Of a stretch of DNA of 64,000 nucleotides, positions 9,562 to 19,800 are shown one piece after another. This DNA comes from Micromonospora chersina (GTDB lineage Bacteria > Actinomycetota > Actinomycetes > Mycobacteriales > Micromonosporaceae). The stretch is taken from NCBI RefSeq assembly GCF_900091475.1, contig NZ_FMIB01000002.1, positions 1 to 64,000 on the forward strand. Direction: 5' to 3'. The position numbers were made by a program, and so were the translations under genes. How positions within the stretch are numbered: position 1 is the first letter of the stretch; each line of letters starts with the position of its first letter. The notes beneath the pieces were generated by a model. The model saw only the letters and a list, made by a program, of their open reading frames with translations. It did not search any database and had not been told where the DNA came from.

Positions 9562-10227
9562 ATGACGGCAACGAACCAGAGCCGCCCGCCGGGCGGCACC
9601 GGCGAGCAGGCCCGGCAGGAGGCTTCCCGGGTCGGCCAGGCCGCCACACAGACCGGTGGCAGGGTCGCGCACGCCGCGAGCGAACAGGGCGGGCACGTGG
9701 CCGCCGAGGCGTGGCAACAGACCCGGAACCTGACCGGGCAGGCCACGACGCAACTGCGGGACCAGGCCCGAACCCAGCAGCACAGGGCCGCCGACGGGCT
9801 GCGCGACCTCGGCCGCGAGCTGGGCTCGATGGCGGAGCGCAGCGGTGAGTCCGGCCTGGCCGGCGAGGCGGTGCGACGGGCGGCGGACGCCGCGCAGCGG
9901 GCCGCCGGGTGGCTGGACCAGCGGGAGCCCGGAGAGGTGCTGGACGAGGTGCGGGGGTACGCCCGGCAGCATCCGGGCACGTTCCTCGCCGGCGCCGTCG
10001 TGGCGGGTCTGCTGGTCGGCCGCCTCACCCGCAACATGACCGCCGCCGACGGGGCAGGCCCCGGCGCGCAGCCGGCCCAGCCCGCGCCGACAGCGCCGGC
10101 GTCGTCCGAGCGGACGGTCGAGGCGCCGTACGCCGGAGAGCAGCCGTACACCGGGGTGGCCCGGGCGCAGAACGTGTCGCCTCCCGGCCGGCCCGAGCCG
10201 GAGGTCCCGGGCGGGGTGGCGCCGTGA
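9562..10227 (+). CDS. hydrophilic helical protein with C-terminal membrane segment
   Basis: The protein has 221 residues and starts at ATG 9562 behind GAGGGAGCAGGG. The first 140 residues are Gln/Ala/Thr-rich amphipathic helix (QARQEASRVGQAATQTGGRVAHAASEQ and similar), reminiscent of LEA or CsbD-like stress proteins. The segment YARQHPGTFLAGAVVAGLLVGRL is a helix of the type seen in DUF3618 proteins. A low-complexity Pro/Ala tail follows. It overlaps the Holin-X gene by 4 bases. It is probably an envelope-stress or membrane-organising protein; the exact function is unknown. Confidence 0.7.
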   Translation: MTATNQSRPPGGTGEQARQEASRVGQAATQTGGRVAHAASEQGGHVAAEAWQQTRNLTGQATTQLRDQARTQQHRAADGLRDLGRELGSMAERSGESGLAGEAVRRAADAAQRAAGWLDQREPGEVLDEVRGYARQHPGTFLAGAVVAGLLVGRLTRNMTAADGAGPGAQPAQPAPTAPASSERTVEAPYAGEQPYTGVARAQNVSPPGRPEPEVPGGVAP

Positions 10228-10619
10228 GCGCCCCGGAGAAGGAGCGGAGCCAGGCCTCCGTCGGTGACCTGCTGGGCGACGTGACCCGGGATCTCTCCAC
10301 GCTGGTCCGCCAGGAGGTCGAGCTGGCCAAGGCGGAGCTGCGCGAGGAGGCGAGCCAGGCCGGCAAGGCCGGCGGGATGTTCGGCGGGGCGGCGCTGGCC
10401 GGTTTCCTGGCCGTGCTGTTCGTGTCGTACGCCGTGTGGTGGGGCCTGTCGAACGTGATGGACGAGGGCTGGGCCGCGCTGATCGTCGCGGTCGTCTGGG
10501 CGGTCGCCGCCGCCGTCCTGCTCGCCAACGCCCGGACGAAGATGCGGCAACTCCGTGCGGTCCTGCCGCGGACGAAGCAGACCGCGCGGGAGATGCCGCA
10601 GGCCATGCGAGGTCGGTGA
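10224..10619 (+). CDS. phage-holin-like family protein (actinobacterial Holin-X / DUF1469 type)
   Basis: The protein has 131 residues. SVGDLLGDVTRDLSTLVRQEVELAKAELREEASQAGK is the family's amphipathic N-terminus, followed by two membrane helices (AGFLAVLFVSYAVWWGL and ALIVAVVWAVAAAVLLA) and a basic tail. Despite the name, such chromosomal copies are not phage lysis genes. They accompany DUF3618 genes in actinobacterial envelopes, as here. It starts at GTG 10224, overlapping the upstream stop. Confidence 0.85.
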   Translation: MSAPEKERSQASVGDLLGDVTRDLSTLVRQEVELAKAELREEASQAGKAGGMFGGAALAGFLAVLFVSYAVWWGLSNVMDEGWAALIVAVVWAVAAAVLLANARTKMRQLRAVLPRTKQTAREMPQAMRGR

Positions 10620-10642
10620 CCGAGCCAGGGAAGGAGCGGGTC

Positions 10643-11239
10643 ATGTCCAACGATCCGGACCGGATCCGATCGGAGATCGAGAACACCCGCAGCGAGTTGA
10701 GCAGCGACGTGGATGCCTTGACCGACAGGATGAACCCGCGTCGGATCGCCGGTGAGCGCGTCGGGCAGGCACGCGGCGCGCTCAGCCGGGCAAAGGAGAA
10801 GGTGATGGGCGCACAGATGGACGGGCACGGCGTAGGCCAGCGGATGTCGCAGGCCACGGGTTCGGTCCGCGACGAGGCGCGGTCACTCGGACAGCAGTCG
10901 CGGGAGCAGGCGCAGGGCAACCCGCTCGCCGCCGGCCTGATCGCCTTCGGCGCCGGCCTGCTGGTCTCCTCGCTGATCCCGCCCAGCCGCCACGAGCGGC
11001 AGTGGGCCGGGCAGGCGCGGGGCATGGTCGGCGAGCACTCCGCCGGGCTGCGCGAGCAGGCGAGCCAGGTCGGTCACCAGCTCCGGGACAACCTGCGGGA
11101 GCCCGCGCAGCAGGCGGCCCAGTCGGTGCGGTCCACCGCCACCCAGGGCGCATCCGCTGTCCGGGACCAGGGTCGGTCGGCCGCCCACCAGGTTCGGGAG
11201 GAGACGCAGGCGGCCGCCGACGACCTCCGCCATCGGTGA
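10643..11239 (+). CDS. DUF3618 domain protein
   Basis: The protein has 198 residues. DPDRIRSEIENTRSELSSDVDALTDRMNPRRI is the DUF3618 signature. A single membrane helix (LAAGLIAFGAGLLVSSLI) sits mid-protein and a long amphipathic Gln/Ala/Arg helix follows. It starts at ATG 10643 behind AAGGAG and is the third gene of a three-gene unit with the two preceding membrane proteins. The role in the envelope is undefined. Confidence 0.85.
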   Translation: MSNDPDRIRSEIENTRSELSSDVDALTDRMNPRRIAGERVGQARGALSRAKEKVMGAQMDGHGVGQRMSQATGSVRDEARSLGQQSREQAQGNPLAAGLIAFGAGLLVSSLIPPSRHERQWAGQARGMVGEHSAGLREQASQVGHQLRDNLREPAQQAAQSVRSTATQGASAVRDQGRSAAHQVREETQAAADDLRHR

Positions 11240-11257
11240 GCGGACCCTGCTCACGCT

Positions 11258-11764
11258 TCAGACCGGGGCCTCGTACTGATCGTGGCGGGCGTACAGCGCG
11301 GTCCACTCCCGCCGGGTGAGCCGGCGGCCGGAGGTGACGATCTCGGCCAGTTCCCGGAAGTACGGCTCGCGGGGGGCGCCCGGCGTGAACAGGACCAGCA
11401 TCGACGCCGCGAGACCCGAGTTGTTGGCGAAGGCGTGGATGCCGCCGGGCGGCACGTACAGGTAGTCCCCGGGCCCGGCGTCGATCCACCGGTCGCCGGT
11501 GAGGAGGGAGACCGTCCCGTCGAGGATGAAGAACGACTCGGCGAACGTGCGGTGGTAGTGGCCGCGGGGCGTGGTGTCGGCCGGGGGTGTGGCGGCCATG
11601 TCCCACCGGTAGAGGCCGAACGCGCCGTCGGTGGTCGCCCCGGTGGCCAGGTGACCCACCGTGGTCCGGCTTCCGATCACCACATCGGGCGGCGCGTCCG
11701 CCGGCCGGAAGGTGGCGGTCAGCGCGCCCGCGGGGCCGGAATACCGCGGCGGTGGATAGGACAT
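11258..11764 (-). CDS. cupin domain protein
   Basis: The protein has 168 residues. The first cupin motif is visible as GHYHRTFAESFFILDGTVSLLTGD (His, His and Glu metal ligands) and the second as PGDYLYVPPGGIHAFANNS (final His). It is a small single-domain metalloprotein of the quercetinase/auxin-binding type; the substrate cannot be told from sequence. It ends 19 bases from the convergent DUF3618 gene. Confidence 0.85.
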   Translation of the reverse strand: MSYPPPRYSGPAGALTATFRPADAPPDVVIGSRTTVGHLATGATTDGAFGLYRWDMAATPPADTTPRGHYHRTFAESFFILDGTVSLLTGDRWIDAGPGDYLYVPPGGIHAFANNSGLAASMLVLFTPGAPREPYFRELAEIVTSGRRLTRREWTALYARHDQYEAPV

Positions 11765-11981
11765 GGGGGCTCACCTCGGCAGATCGTCGCTCTCGTCGGA
11801 TTCGAGCCTACGAAGGCGGCCGGCCGGTCGGGGAGGGCCAATTCCAGGCCGTGCCGCTGGGCCGATGCGGGTCCTGCGGTGCACCTGAGCCCTCGATCAC
11901 GGCGATGCGGAAACGGGGCAGTTCGGGCGTGGGGGAGCAGTAACGTGGCGGGCGAGAGGCCAGGCCACCAGGGAGGTCGCG

Positions 11982-12611
11982 ATGAGCGCGACGGATGTCC
12001 GCCGCAACGACGCGAGCGGCACGCCGAGCCGGAACATCGACCTGAAGCTCGAGGTGGTCGTCATCCCGGTGGCGGATGTCGACCGCGCCAAGGAGTTCTA
12101 CGGGCGCCTCGGGTGGCGGCTCGACCGCACGCCGCCCGGGATCGTCCAGTTCACGCCGCCGGGCTCCGGGTGCTCGGTCCAGTTCGGCCCCACCCTCACC
12201 GCCGCGGCGCCCGGGTCGGGCAAGGCGTACCTGATCGTCGCGGACATCGAGGCGGCCCGGAGCGCGATGCTCGCCGCCGGTGTGGAGGTGAGCGAGATCT
12301 TCCACCCCGGCCCGGGCGGCCCGGCCAGCGGTCCGGACCCGGAGCGCCGCAGCTACTATTCGCGCGCCGAGTTCAGCGACCCGGACGGCAACACCTGGCT
12401 GCTCCAGGAGATCACCGCGCGGCTGCCGGGGCGCGTCGAGTCCGACGCGCCGTCGTTCGCCTCCGGCAACGACCTGGCCGCGGCGCTCCGCCGGGCGGCC
12501 GCCGCCCACGGCGAGCACGAGAAGCGGACCGGCCAGACCGACCCGAACTGGCCCGACTGGTACGCGGCGTACCTGGTCAGTGAGCAGACGGGCGCGGAAC
12601 CGCCGAGGTGA
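11982..12611 (+). CDS. VOC family (glyoxalase-like) protein with C-terminal extension
   Basis: The protein has 209 residues, starting at ATG 11982 behind GGGAGG. It has one VOC module: KLEVVVIPVADVDRAKEFYGRLGWRLD opens the first beta-alpha-beta unit and FSDPDGNTWLLQEI closes the second. About 65 further residues, ending HEKRTGQTDPNWPDWYAAYL, form a conserved C-terminal tail found in a subset of actinobacterial VOC proteins. The substrate is unknown. It may be convergently transcribed with the next gene. Confidence 0.88.
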   Translation: MSATDVRRNDASGTPSRNIDLKLEVVVIPVADVDRAKEFYGRLGWRLDRTPPGIVQFTPPGSGCSVQFGPTLTAAAPGSGKAYLIVADIEAARSAMLAAGVEVSEIFHPGPGGPASGPDPERRSYYSRAEFSDPDGNTWLLQEITARLPGRVESDAPSFASGNDLAAALRRAAAAHGEHEKRTGQTDPNWPDWYAAYLVSEQTGAEPPR

Positions 12612-12629
12612 GCGGGCCGCCGGAGCGGC

Positions 12630-14204
12630 TCAGCCCACGGCGGTCGGGGAGGGCGGCGCGCTGCCGCCCTGCGGCGCCTCGGCGGTCATCAGCCGGATGA
12701 TCTCGGCGCGGTCGGCGGCGGAGGGCACCCCGTACCCGGGCCGGTACCCGTACACCCGGTCCAGCGGGGTGGAGGCGGTGCGGCCGTCGAGCACCTCGAC
12801 CGCGCCGGTGTCGATGAGCCCGGGGTGCTCGACGCCGCACGCCTCGGCGACCTTGAGCAGGTCGCGTCGCAGCGTCCGGACGTAGTTGGCGGCCCGCACC
12901 GACTTGCGGGCCGGGTCGACGCCCCGGGCCAGCCACGGGTTCTGGGTCGCCACGCCGGTGGGGCAGGTGTCGGTGTGGCACTTCTGCGCCTGGATGCAGC
13001 CGATCGCCAGCATCGCCTCCCGGCCGACGTTCACCATGTCGGCGCCGAGCGCGAACGCCACCACGGCGTTGTCCGGCAGCCCGAGCTTGCCGGCGCCGAC
13101 GAAGACCACCTGCTCGTGCAGGTTCCGTTCGGCGAAGACCCGGTAGACCCGCGAGAAGCCCTGCTGGAACGGCAGCGACACCGAGTCGGTGAAGATCAGC
13201 GGCGCCGCTCCGGTGCCGCCCTCGCCGCCGTCGACGGTCACGAAGTCCACGCCCCGGCCGGTGTCGCGCATCAGGGTGGCCAGTTCCGCCCAGAAGCCCA
13301 GGTCGCCGACGGCGGACTTGATGCCGACCGGCAGGCCGGTCTCGGCGGCGAGCAGTTCCACCCAGTCGAGCAGGCTGTCGCAGTCGGAGAACTCGGCGTG
13401 CCGCGACGGGCTCACGCAGTCCTGTCCCTGGGGGATGCCCCGGGTGGCGGCGATCTCGGCGGAGACCTTGGCGGCCGGCAGCAGGCCGCCGAGGCTCGGC
13501 TTCGCGCCCTGGCTGAGCTTGATCTCCAGCGCCCGGACCGGCGCTCCGGCCACGAGGTCCTTGAGCCGGTCGAGACTGAACCGGCCGCGCTCGTCCCGGC
13601 ACCCGAAGTACGCGGTGCCGATCTGGAAGACCAGGTCACCGCCGTTGCGGTGGTACGGCGACAGCCCGCCCTCGCCGGTGTTCTGCAGGCAGCCGGCCAG
13701 GGCGGCGCCCCGGTTGAGCGCCTCGACGGCGTTGCCGGAGAGCGAGCCGAAGCTCATGCCGGAGATGTTGACCACCGATTCCGGGCGGAACGCGCGGGCG
13801 CGGCCCCGGGCGGCGCCGAGCACCTTCGCACAGGGAAGCGTGACGTCGTGCCCGGCGGCGGGGGAGGACGGCGGCACCGCCCGGCCGAAGGTGCGGTGCT
13901 TGATGATCGGGTACCCGGGGGTGTACTCGATGTCGTTGTCGGTGCCGAACCCGAAGTAGTTGTTCTCCTGCTTCGCCGACGCGTACACCCAGCGCCGCTG
14001 GTCGCGGGTGAACGGCCGCTCCTCGTTGTTGCCGGCCACGATGTACTGGCGCAGTTCCGGCCCGATCGACTCCAGGAGGTAGCGGGCGCGGCCGAGGACG
14101 GGGAAGGTGCGCAGCAGCGCGTGGTCGCGCTGGAGCAGGTCACGGGCGGCGAGCGCCGCCACGGCGGCGACGGCGGCGGGTACGGCTCTTCGGGCCCAGC
14201 TCAT
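12630..14204 (-). CDS. FMN-binding glutamate-synthase-like family protein
   Basis: The protein has 524 residues. ATG 14204 gives MSWARRAVPAAVAAVAALAARDLL, one membrane helix. The body is the GltB-like FMN TIM barrel: QYIVAGNNEERPFTRDQRRWVYASAKQENNYFGFGTDN, VNISGMSFGSLSGNAVEAL, VDFVTVDGGEGGTGAAPL and the 3Fe-4S-type cysteine segment CIQAQKCHTDTCPTGVATQ. These stand-alone, membrane-tethered glutamate-synthase alpha-like proteins are widespread, but the reaction is unproven. The long upstream in-frame extension to 14282 lacks a ribosome binding site. Confidence 0.88.
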   Translation of the reverse strand: MSWARRAVPAAVAAVAALAARDLLQRDHALLRTFPVLGRARYLLESIGPELRQYIVAGNNEERPFTRDQRRWVYASAKQENNYFGFGTDNDIEYTPGYPIIKHRTFGRAVPPSSPAAGHDVTLPCAKVLGAARGRARAFRPESVVNISGMSFGSLSGNAVEALNRGAALAGCLQNTGEGGLSPYHRNGGDLVFQIGTAYFGCRDERGRFSLDRLKDLVAGAPVRALEIKLSQGAKPSLGGLLPAAKVSAEIAATRGIPQGQDCVSPSRHAEFSDCDSLLDWVELLAAETGLPVGIKSAVGDLGFWAELATLMRDTGRGVDFVTVDGGEGGTGAAPLIFTDSVSLPFQQGFSRVYRVFAERNLHEQVVFVGAGKLGLPDNAVVAFALGADMVNVGREAMLAIGCIQAQKCHTDTCPTGVATQNPWLARGVDPARKSVRAANYVRTLRRDLLKVAEACGVEHPGLIDTGAVEVLDGRTASTPLDRVYGYRPGYGVPSAADRAEIIRLMTAEAPQGGSAPPSPTAVG

Positions 14205-14298
14205 GCCGCCACTCTTTCCGGGATCGCCGCCGGCCAAACGGCCCCGCGGGGAGCGTCGCCCCGGTCTGCCAATTTTCTTCAAACCGCCCGGCCGGGGG

Positions 14299-14748
14299 TC
14301 AGCCCGGCACGGGCCGGCCCATCTCCGCCAGGATGCCGGTGCCCTGGCCCAGCTCGATCAGGTATCCGTCGGGGTCGCGCAGGTAGCACCGGATCTCCAT
14401 CCCGTGGTCCTTCGGCTCCGTCAGGAACTCGCCGCCCCGGGACCGCCACAGCTCGTAGACCGCCCGTACGTCGGTGACCCGGATGTTGAGCGCCCCGCTC
14501 AGGGTGTCGGGGTCGGCCGGCGCCCGCGCCGTCACGGTCGGCTTGTCGTCGGTCGGGCCGCCCTCGTCGTTGAGCACGAGGTAGCTGTTGTGCAGGCGGA
14601 GCACGGCCGGCCGCCGGTCCCGCACCACCGTGGCGCCGAGCACGTCGCGGTAGAACTCCCGCGAGCGGTCCACGTCCCGCACGATCAGCAGGTGGGTGAC
14701 GACCAGGCCGTGCTCGGGCTGGAAGTAGTCCGGTGCCTCATCCGTCAC
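14299..14748 (-). CDS. VOC family (glyoxalase-like) protein
   Basis: The protein has 149 residues, starting at GTG 14748 behind GAGGGAGGGGG. VTHLLIVRDVDRSREFYRDVLGATVV and HGMEIRCYLRDPDGYLIELGQ are the two halves of a VOC metal-dependent fold, with His and Glu ligands at the expected places. The substrate is unknown. It is unrelated in sequence to the other VOC gene in this region beyond the fold. Confidence 0.87.
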   Translation of the reverse strand: MTDEAPDYFQPEHGLVVTHLLIVRDVDRSREFYRDVLGATVVRDRRPAVLRLHNSYLVLNDEGGPTDDKPTVTARAPADPDTLSGALNIRVTDVRAVYELWRSRGGEFLTEPKDHGMEIRCYLRDPDGYLIELGQGTGILAEMGRPVPG

Positions 14749-14854
14749 GACGCCCCCTCCCTCGGCCCCGCCGGTTACCCGGGTGCGCGCGGGCCACACC
14801 CGTCCGGGGCCCGGCCGGGCGGCCGGGCCCCGGACCGCACCTGACGGCCGGGTG

Positions 14855-16615
14855 TCACCAGCCCACGGCGACCAGCAGCCACTCCGGGTCCGCCGCCGAC
14901 ACGAACGAGGACTGGTCGGCGACGTCGTCGTACGGGAAGCCGTAGGACCGGCCGCCGATGGCGCGGTCGTGCCAGAACTTCGCGTAGTAGTTGGCCGGCG
15001 CCTGCTGGTAGAACAGGCTCGGGTCCGACCACTGCGCCGACGGCAGGTGCGCGACGTGGCGGTTGAGCGCCGCGCAGCCGGCCGGGTTGCCGGCGAGCGG
15101 CCCGGCGCAGCCGAAGATGTCCGAGGTGGTGGCCGGCAGCCCCACCGACGACGCGTAGCCGCTGAGGTAGTTGGCGTACTGCCCGCCGGGCCGGAACTGC
15201 GGCGTGTTGCCCGGCGACGGGATGCGGTACGGCGCCTCGATGGTGGCCAGGTGCTTGAACTCGGCGGGCATGGCGTCCGCGAACCGCTGGAACGTCACCG
15301 CGCGGTCCTCGGTGAAGGTCGCCTCGGTCTCGCCGACGGCCACGTCCCGCCCGTCGTGGGCGCGCAGCCGCATGGCCAGCTTCAGGCCGAACGCGTCGAC
15401 CCGCGTGGTGTTGCCGTTGAACTGGTCCGGCCCGACGGTGAACTCGATGAAGTCGCTGTACTGGCTGGTGGGCGACCCGAGGTGGAAGTACATCCGGCCG
15501 GCGGTGTTGACCGGCATGTCGAAGTAGGGCTGCTCCGCGATCGAGTGGGTCTGCCCGTTGTAGCTCCAGTACACCTGGCTGTCGGGATAGCGGCCGTTGG
15601 TCCGGTTGAGCACCTTCACCATGAGCACGTTCGCGGCCGGGGGGATCGAGCCGGTGTCGCCCCAGAACCCGCCCGAGGGCGGCGGAGTCGTCGGGGGCGG
15701 GGTGGAGCCGGACGTGGTGCGCACCGCGAACTCCCAGAGCGAGTAGCCGTAGGCGGTGGCCCGTGCCGTGCCGTACACCCGCACGTAGCGACCGGAGCCG
15801 GTCACGTCGAGCGTCTGGGTGCCGCCGCCCCCGGTGGTCGTGGCGTAGACGGTGGTCCACGGACCGTCCGGGTTGGCGGAGACCTGGACCTGGAAGGCCC
15901 GGGCGTACGCGGCCTCCCACTGGAGCGTGACCTGGCAGAGCGTCTGCGTCGCGCCGAGGTCCACGCGGAGCCACTGCGGATCGGCGAAGCCGCTGGACCA
16001 GCGGGTGCCGGCGTTGCCGTCGACCGCGGCGGAGGCCGGTGTGGTGGCGTTCTCGGTCGACGAGGCGACCGCCGGGCGGTTGAGCGCGGCGTTGCCGGCG
16101 CAGCCGGCGGACCCGATGGCGCCGTAGACCTGGAACTCCCAGAGGGAGTAGCCGTAGGCGGTGGCCCGGGTGGTGCCGTACACCCGCACGTAGCGACCGG
16201 TGCCGGAGACGGCGAGGGCCTGCGTGCCGCCGGTCCCGGTGGTGGTGCTGTACACGGTGGTCCACGGGCCGGCCGGGTTGTCGGCGACCTGGATCTGGAA
16301 GGCCCGGGCGTAGGCGGCCTCCCAGACCAGCCGCACCTGGTCGACAGTCGCGGTGGCGCCGAGGTCGACCTGGAGCCACTGGGGGTCGCCGAACTGGCTC
16401 GACCAGCGGGTGTTCGGGTCGCCGTCGGTGGCGGCGGAGGCGGGCGTGCCGGCGTTCTCGCTCGACGACGCGGTCGTGGGCCGCCCCTGGGAGATGAGGG
16501 CGGACGCGGCGCTCGCGGTGAACGGTCCGGCGGCGACGGTGCCGCCGGCGAGCAACGCCAGGACGGCGGCCAGGGCGGTGAGGAGGCGGCGGTGGTGGGG
16601 TGGGGCGGTGTGCAT
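14855..16615 (-). CDS. secreted GH64 beta-1,3-glucanase with two discoidin domains
   Basis: The protein has 586 residues, starting at ATG 16615 behind AGGAG. It has a Sec signal peptide (LLTALAAVLALLAGGTVAA). Two F5/8 type C (discoidin-like, CBM32-type) modules follow at about 41-180 and 185-310, each ending TAYGYSLWEF. After a Pro/Thr linker, a GH64-type catalytic region runs from about 345. Its signatures are MVKVLNRTNGRYPDSQVYWSYN, FIEFTVGPDQFNGNTTRVDAFGL and the C-terminal FWHDRAIGGRSYGFPYDDV. GH64 enzymes cleave laminarin-type beta-1,3-glucan to oligosaccharides outside the cell. It is divergent from the GH3 gene and shares its promoter architecture. Confidence 0.85.
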   Translation of the reverse strand: MHTAPPHHRRLLTALAAVLALLAGGTVAAGPFTASAASALISQGRPTTASSSENAGTPASAATDGDPNTRWSSQFGDPQWLQVDLGATATVDQVRLVWEAAYARAFQIQVADNPAGPWTTVYSTTTGTGGTQALAVSGTGRYVRVYGTTRATAYGYSLWEFQVYGAIGSAGCAGNAALNRPAVASSTENATTPASAAVDGNAGTRWSSGFADPQWLRVDLGATQTLCQVTLQWEAAYARAFQVQVSANPDGPWTTVYATTTGGGGTQTLDVTGSGRYVRVYGTARATAYGYSLWEFAVRTTSGSTPPPTTPPPSGGFWGDTGSIPPAANVLMVKVLNRTNGRYPDSQVYWSYNGQTHSIAEQPYFDMPVNTAGRMYFHLGSPTSQYSDFIEFTVGPDQFNGNTTRVDAFGLKLAMRLRAHDGRDVAVGETEATFTEDRAVTFQRFADAMPAEFKHLATIEAPYRIPSPGNTPQFRPGGQYANYLSGYASSVGLPATTSDIFGCAGPLAGNPAGCAALNRHVAHLPSAQWSDPSLFYQQAPANYYAKFWHDRAIGGRSYGFPYDDVADQSSFVSAADPEWLLVAVGW

Positions 16616-16642
16616 GGCATCTCCTACGGGTGTGATCCGGCG

Positions 16643-16690
16643 GAGAGCGCTCTCGGACCCGAGAGTCGGCCCCGTCCGCGCTTCTGTCAA
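16643..16690 (-). promoter_or_regulatory. GH64 promoter with AGCGCT dyad operator
   Basis: Reading towards the GH64 gene: TTGACA at 16690-16685, then about 17 bp, GACTCT, 7 bp, then the perfect 12-bp palindrome GAGAGCGCTCTC at 16654-16643. GAGCGCTC-centred palindromes are the typical operator class of LacI-family sugar regulators such as CebR in Streptomyces. The dyad would lie at or just after the transcription start, suiting repression. Confidence 0.65.
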
Positions 16691-16741
16691 GAGACCGGTC
16701 CGAGGGCCGGGAAAGATCGGTTCCGGACTTTCCCCATTTCA

Positions 16742-16785
16742 TTGACTGATTGAAGCGACTCGATGGAACCTGTTCGCGAGCGCTC
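16742..16785 (+). promoter_or_regulatory. GH3 promoter with AGCGCT dyad operator
   Basis: TTGACT at 16742-16747 is followed by about 30 bp and the dyad GAGCGCTC at 16778-16785 (GAGCGCTCTC in full on one side). The core AGCGCT starts 37 bases after the TTGAC box, against 39 bases in the divergent GH64 promoter and 41 in the GH16 promoter. This supports one regulator acting on all three genes. Confidence 0.55.
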
Positions 16786-16823
16786 TCACCCTCTCGGCCA
16801 TCAGCCCGTTCACGGGAGCCGCC

Positions 16824-19800
16824 ATGCGCACGCCACCACCCCCGTCCCGCCGGCCGCGCCGTCTCGCCACCACGATCGCGGCGCTGCTCGTCCTGCTCGC
16901 CGCCTACCTGACCGTCCCCGTGCGACCTGCCACCGCCGCCGGGCCGCTGCTGTCGCAGGGGCGACCGACCACGGCGTCCTCCGTCGAGCAGGGCGCCACC
17001 CCGGCCGCCGCCGCCACCGACGGCGATCCCGGCACCCGCTGGTCCAGCTCCTTCAGCGATCCACAGTGGCTCCAGGTCGACCTCGGTGGCACCGCCACCG
17101 TGGACCAGATCGAGCTGGTCTGGGAGGCCGCCTACGCGAGGGCGTTCCAGCTCCAGGTCGCCACCGATCCGGCCGGCCCGTGGCAGACGATCTACAGCAC
17201 CACCACCGGCACGGGTGGCACCCAGACCCTCGCCGTCTCCGGCACCGGCCGGTACGTGCGCCTGTACGGCACGGCCCGGGCCACCGGCTACGGCTACTCG
17301 CTGTGGGAATTCAAGGTTTACGGCACCACCGGCCCGGGCCAGCCCCCGAGCGGCCGGCCGATCTCCGAGTTCAAGACGGTCGCCGCGTCCTCCTGGGAGG
17401 GCGGCAACGCGCCCGCCGCCGCGCTCGACGGCCGGACGGCCACCCGCTGGTCCAGCCAGTTCAGCGACCCGCAGTGGCTGAGTGTCGACTTCGGCGGCGT
17501 GGCCACGATCAGCCGGGTCGTCCTCAACTGGGAGGCCGCCTACGCCACCGGCTACCGGCTGGAGACCTCCGCCGACGGGAACACCTGGACCACGATCTAC
17601 TCCACCACTACGGGACGCGGCGGCGTCGAGCAGCTCGCGGTGACCGGCAGCGGACGCTACCTGCGCCTGTACGGCACCGCCCGGGCCACCGGCTACGGGT
17701 ACTCGCTGTGGGAGTTCCAGGTCTACGGCGCCGTCGACGAGGCGGCCACCACGGCGCCGATGCTGTCCGGCCCCACCCGGCCGCCCGGCACGCTCAACCA
17801 GTTCGCGCTCACCGCCCCAGCCGACGGGGCGATGGTCACCACCAACCGCCGGCCCGTGCTCACCTGGGCCGCCGTCGCCGGCGCCACCCGCTACCAGGTG
17901 TGGATCAACATCAGCCGCACCGACTACGACTTCGCCGCGCCGGGCAACCTCCTCGACCTCTACACCAAGGTCGCCGAACCGACCGGCACGTCGTACACGC
18001 CGACCTGGGACCTGCCGGACCGCTGGACATACAAGTGGTACGTCACCGCCACCGGCGCCACCACGACCACCTCCACCATCCGGCGCTTCAGCGTCTACCT
18101 GCCCACGCTGGAGACGGTCGCCGACGGCGTCGGCATCGTCGGCGGCAGCCGCGACCTCAACCGCAACGGCGCCGTCGAGCCGTACGAGAACTGGCGGCTC
18201 CCGGTCGACACCCGGGTCGACGACCTGCTGGGCCGGATGACGGCCGAGGAGAAGGCGTACCAGATGTTCTACAACGCCCAGGCGTACCCCCGGGCCGGCT
18301 GGCACTTCGGCCCGGCCCAGGCGCAGGATCTGCACGACCAGCTCCTCGCGTCGTCCGGCACCCGGCTGGGCATCCCGTTCGTCTCGGCGGGCGACACCAT
18401 CCACGGCTACCAGACCACCTACCCCATGCAGAGCGCCCTGGCCGCCGCCCGCGACTACGCCCTCGACTACAAGCTCGGTGACATGCAACGCCGGGAGCAG
18501 CTGGAGGTCGGCACCCGGGGCGTCCTGGGACCGCTGGCCGAGGTCGGCACGAAGGTGATCTACCCGCGCATCCAGGAGGGCAACGGGGAGAACGCGCAGG
18601 TGGCCGCGGCCCAGGTGCGGGCGCTGGTGGCCGGACTCCAGGGCGGCCCGGAACTGAACCCCGCCTCCGTGCTCGCGACGGTCAAGCACTGGCCCGGCGA
18701 GGGCGCCGGCGGTGAGGCGCTGATCGTGTACGACGGCGTGACGATCAAGTACCACATGATCCCGTTCCGCGCGGCCATGGAGGCGGGCGCCGTCAACATC
18801 ATGCCCGGGTACGCGGGCAGCTCCTACCTCGATCCCGGCGGCCCGGGGGCCGGCGACAGCGCGCCGATCCTCGCGTACCTGCGGCAGAACCTCGGCTACC
18901 AGGGCCTGATCACCACCGACTGGCTGCCGTCCGGCTCGTGGGCCGGTGCGGCGAAGGCCGGCTCCGACGTCATGGGCGGCGCGGACCCCGGGGCGGCCGG
19001 CTTCTCGATGGCCACGTTCCTCGCGAACGTGCCGGCCGCCCGGATCGACGACGCGGTCCGCCGGGTGCTGCGGCTCAAGTTCCAGTTGGGCATCTTCGAG
19101 CGCCCGTACGGCGACCCGGTCAACGGCCCGTACCGGTTCCACCAGCCGGCGTACACCGCGCTGGCCAACCAGGCGTCCCGGGAGGCCATGACGCTGCTCA
19201 AGAACGACGGCGCGGTGCTGCCGATCCGGCTGAACGCCGGGGACAACATCGTGGTGGCCGGGCCGCGCGCCGCCGACACCACCGCCTGCTGCGTCTGGAC
19301 GAGCTTCTTCCACGCCGAGTACGGCTCGCAGACCATGCTGGACGCGATCCGCACCCGGGCCGCCCGGGCCGGCGTCAACGTCTACTCGGGCGACGGGCCG
19401 AACCCGAAGCTGGCGATCGTGGCGGTGGGGGAGACCTCGTACACCCACGCGACCAACTGGCCGAAGGAACAGCCGTACCTGCCCCCGGACCAGCTCAAGC
19501 TGATCCAGGACTTCCGCGCCCGCGGGATCCCCGTGGTGGTCGCCCTGGTCCTGCCCCGGCCGTACGTCATCACCGAGTGGCGTGACCTGGCGAGCGCCAT
19601 CGTCGTCACCTACCGGGGTGGCGAGGAGATGGGCCCGGCGCTGGCCGGCCTGCTGTTCGGCGACTACGCGCCGAGCGGCAAGCTGCCGTGGCAGCTCCCG
19701 CGCAGCCTGGCCGACGTGTTGCGGCCCGGCGGCACCGACGTGCCGGCCGACGCCGTCGAGTCCTGGGACCTGCCGTACGACCTGGGGGCCACCACTACCG

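Noticed and set aside
10224-10619. Phage holin, implying a prophage
   Set aside because: The family name is misleading; neighbours are DUF3618 and an envelope-type protein, and no phage structural, integrase or lysis genes are present.
11765-11981. Possible remnant coding or tRNA-adjacent sequence (GFEPTK-like reading)
   Set aside because: No tRNA cloverleaf, ribosome binding site or domain could be supported; it is treated as the intergenic region upstream of the cupin and VOC genes.
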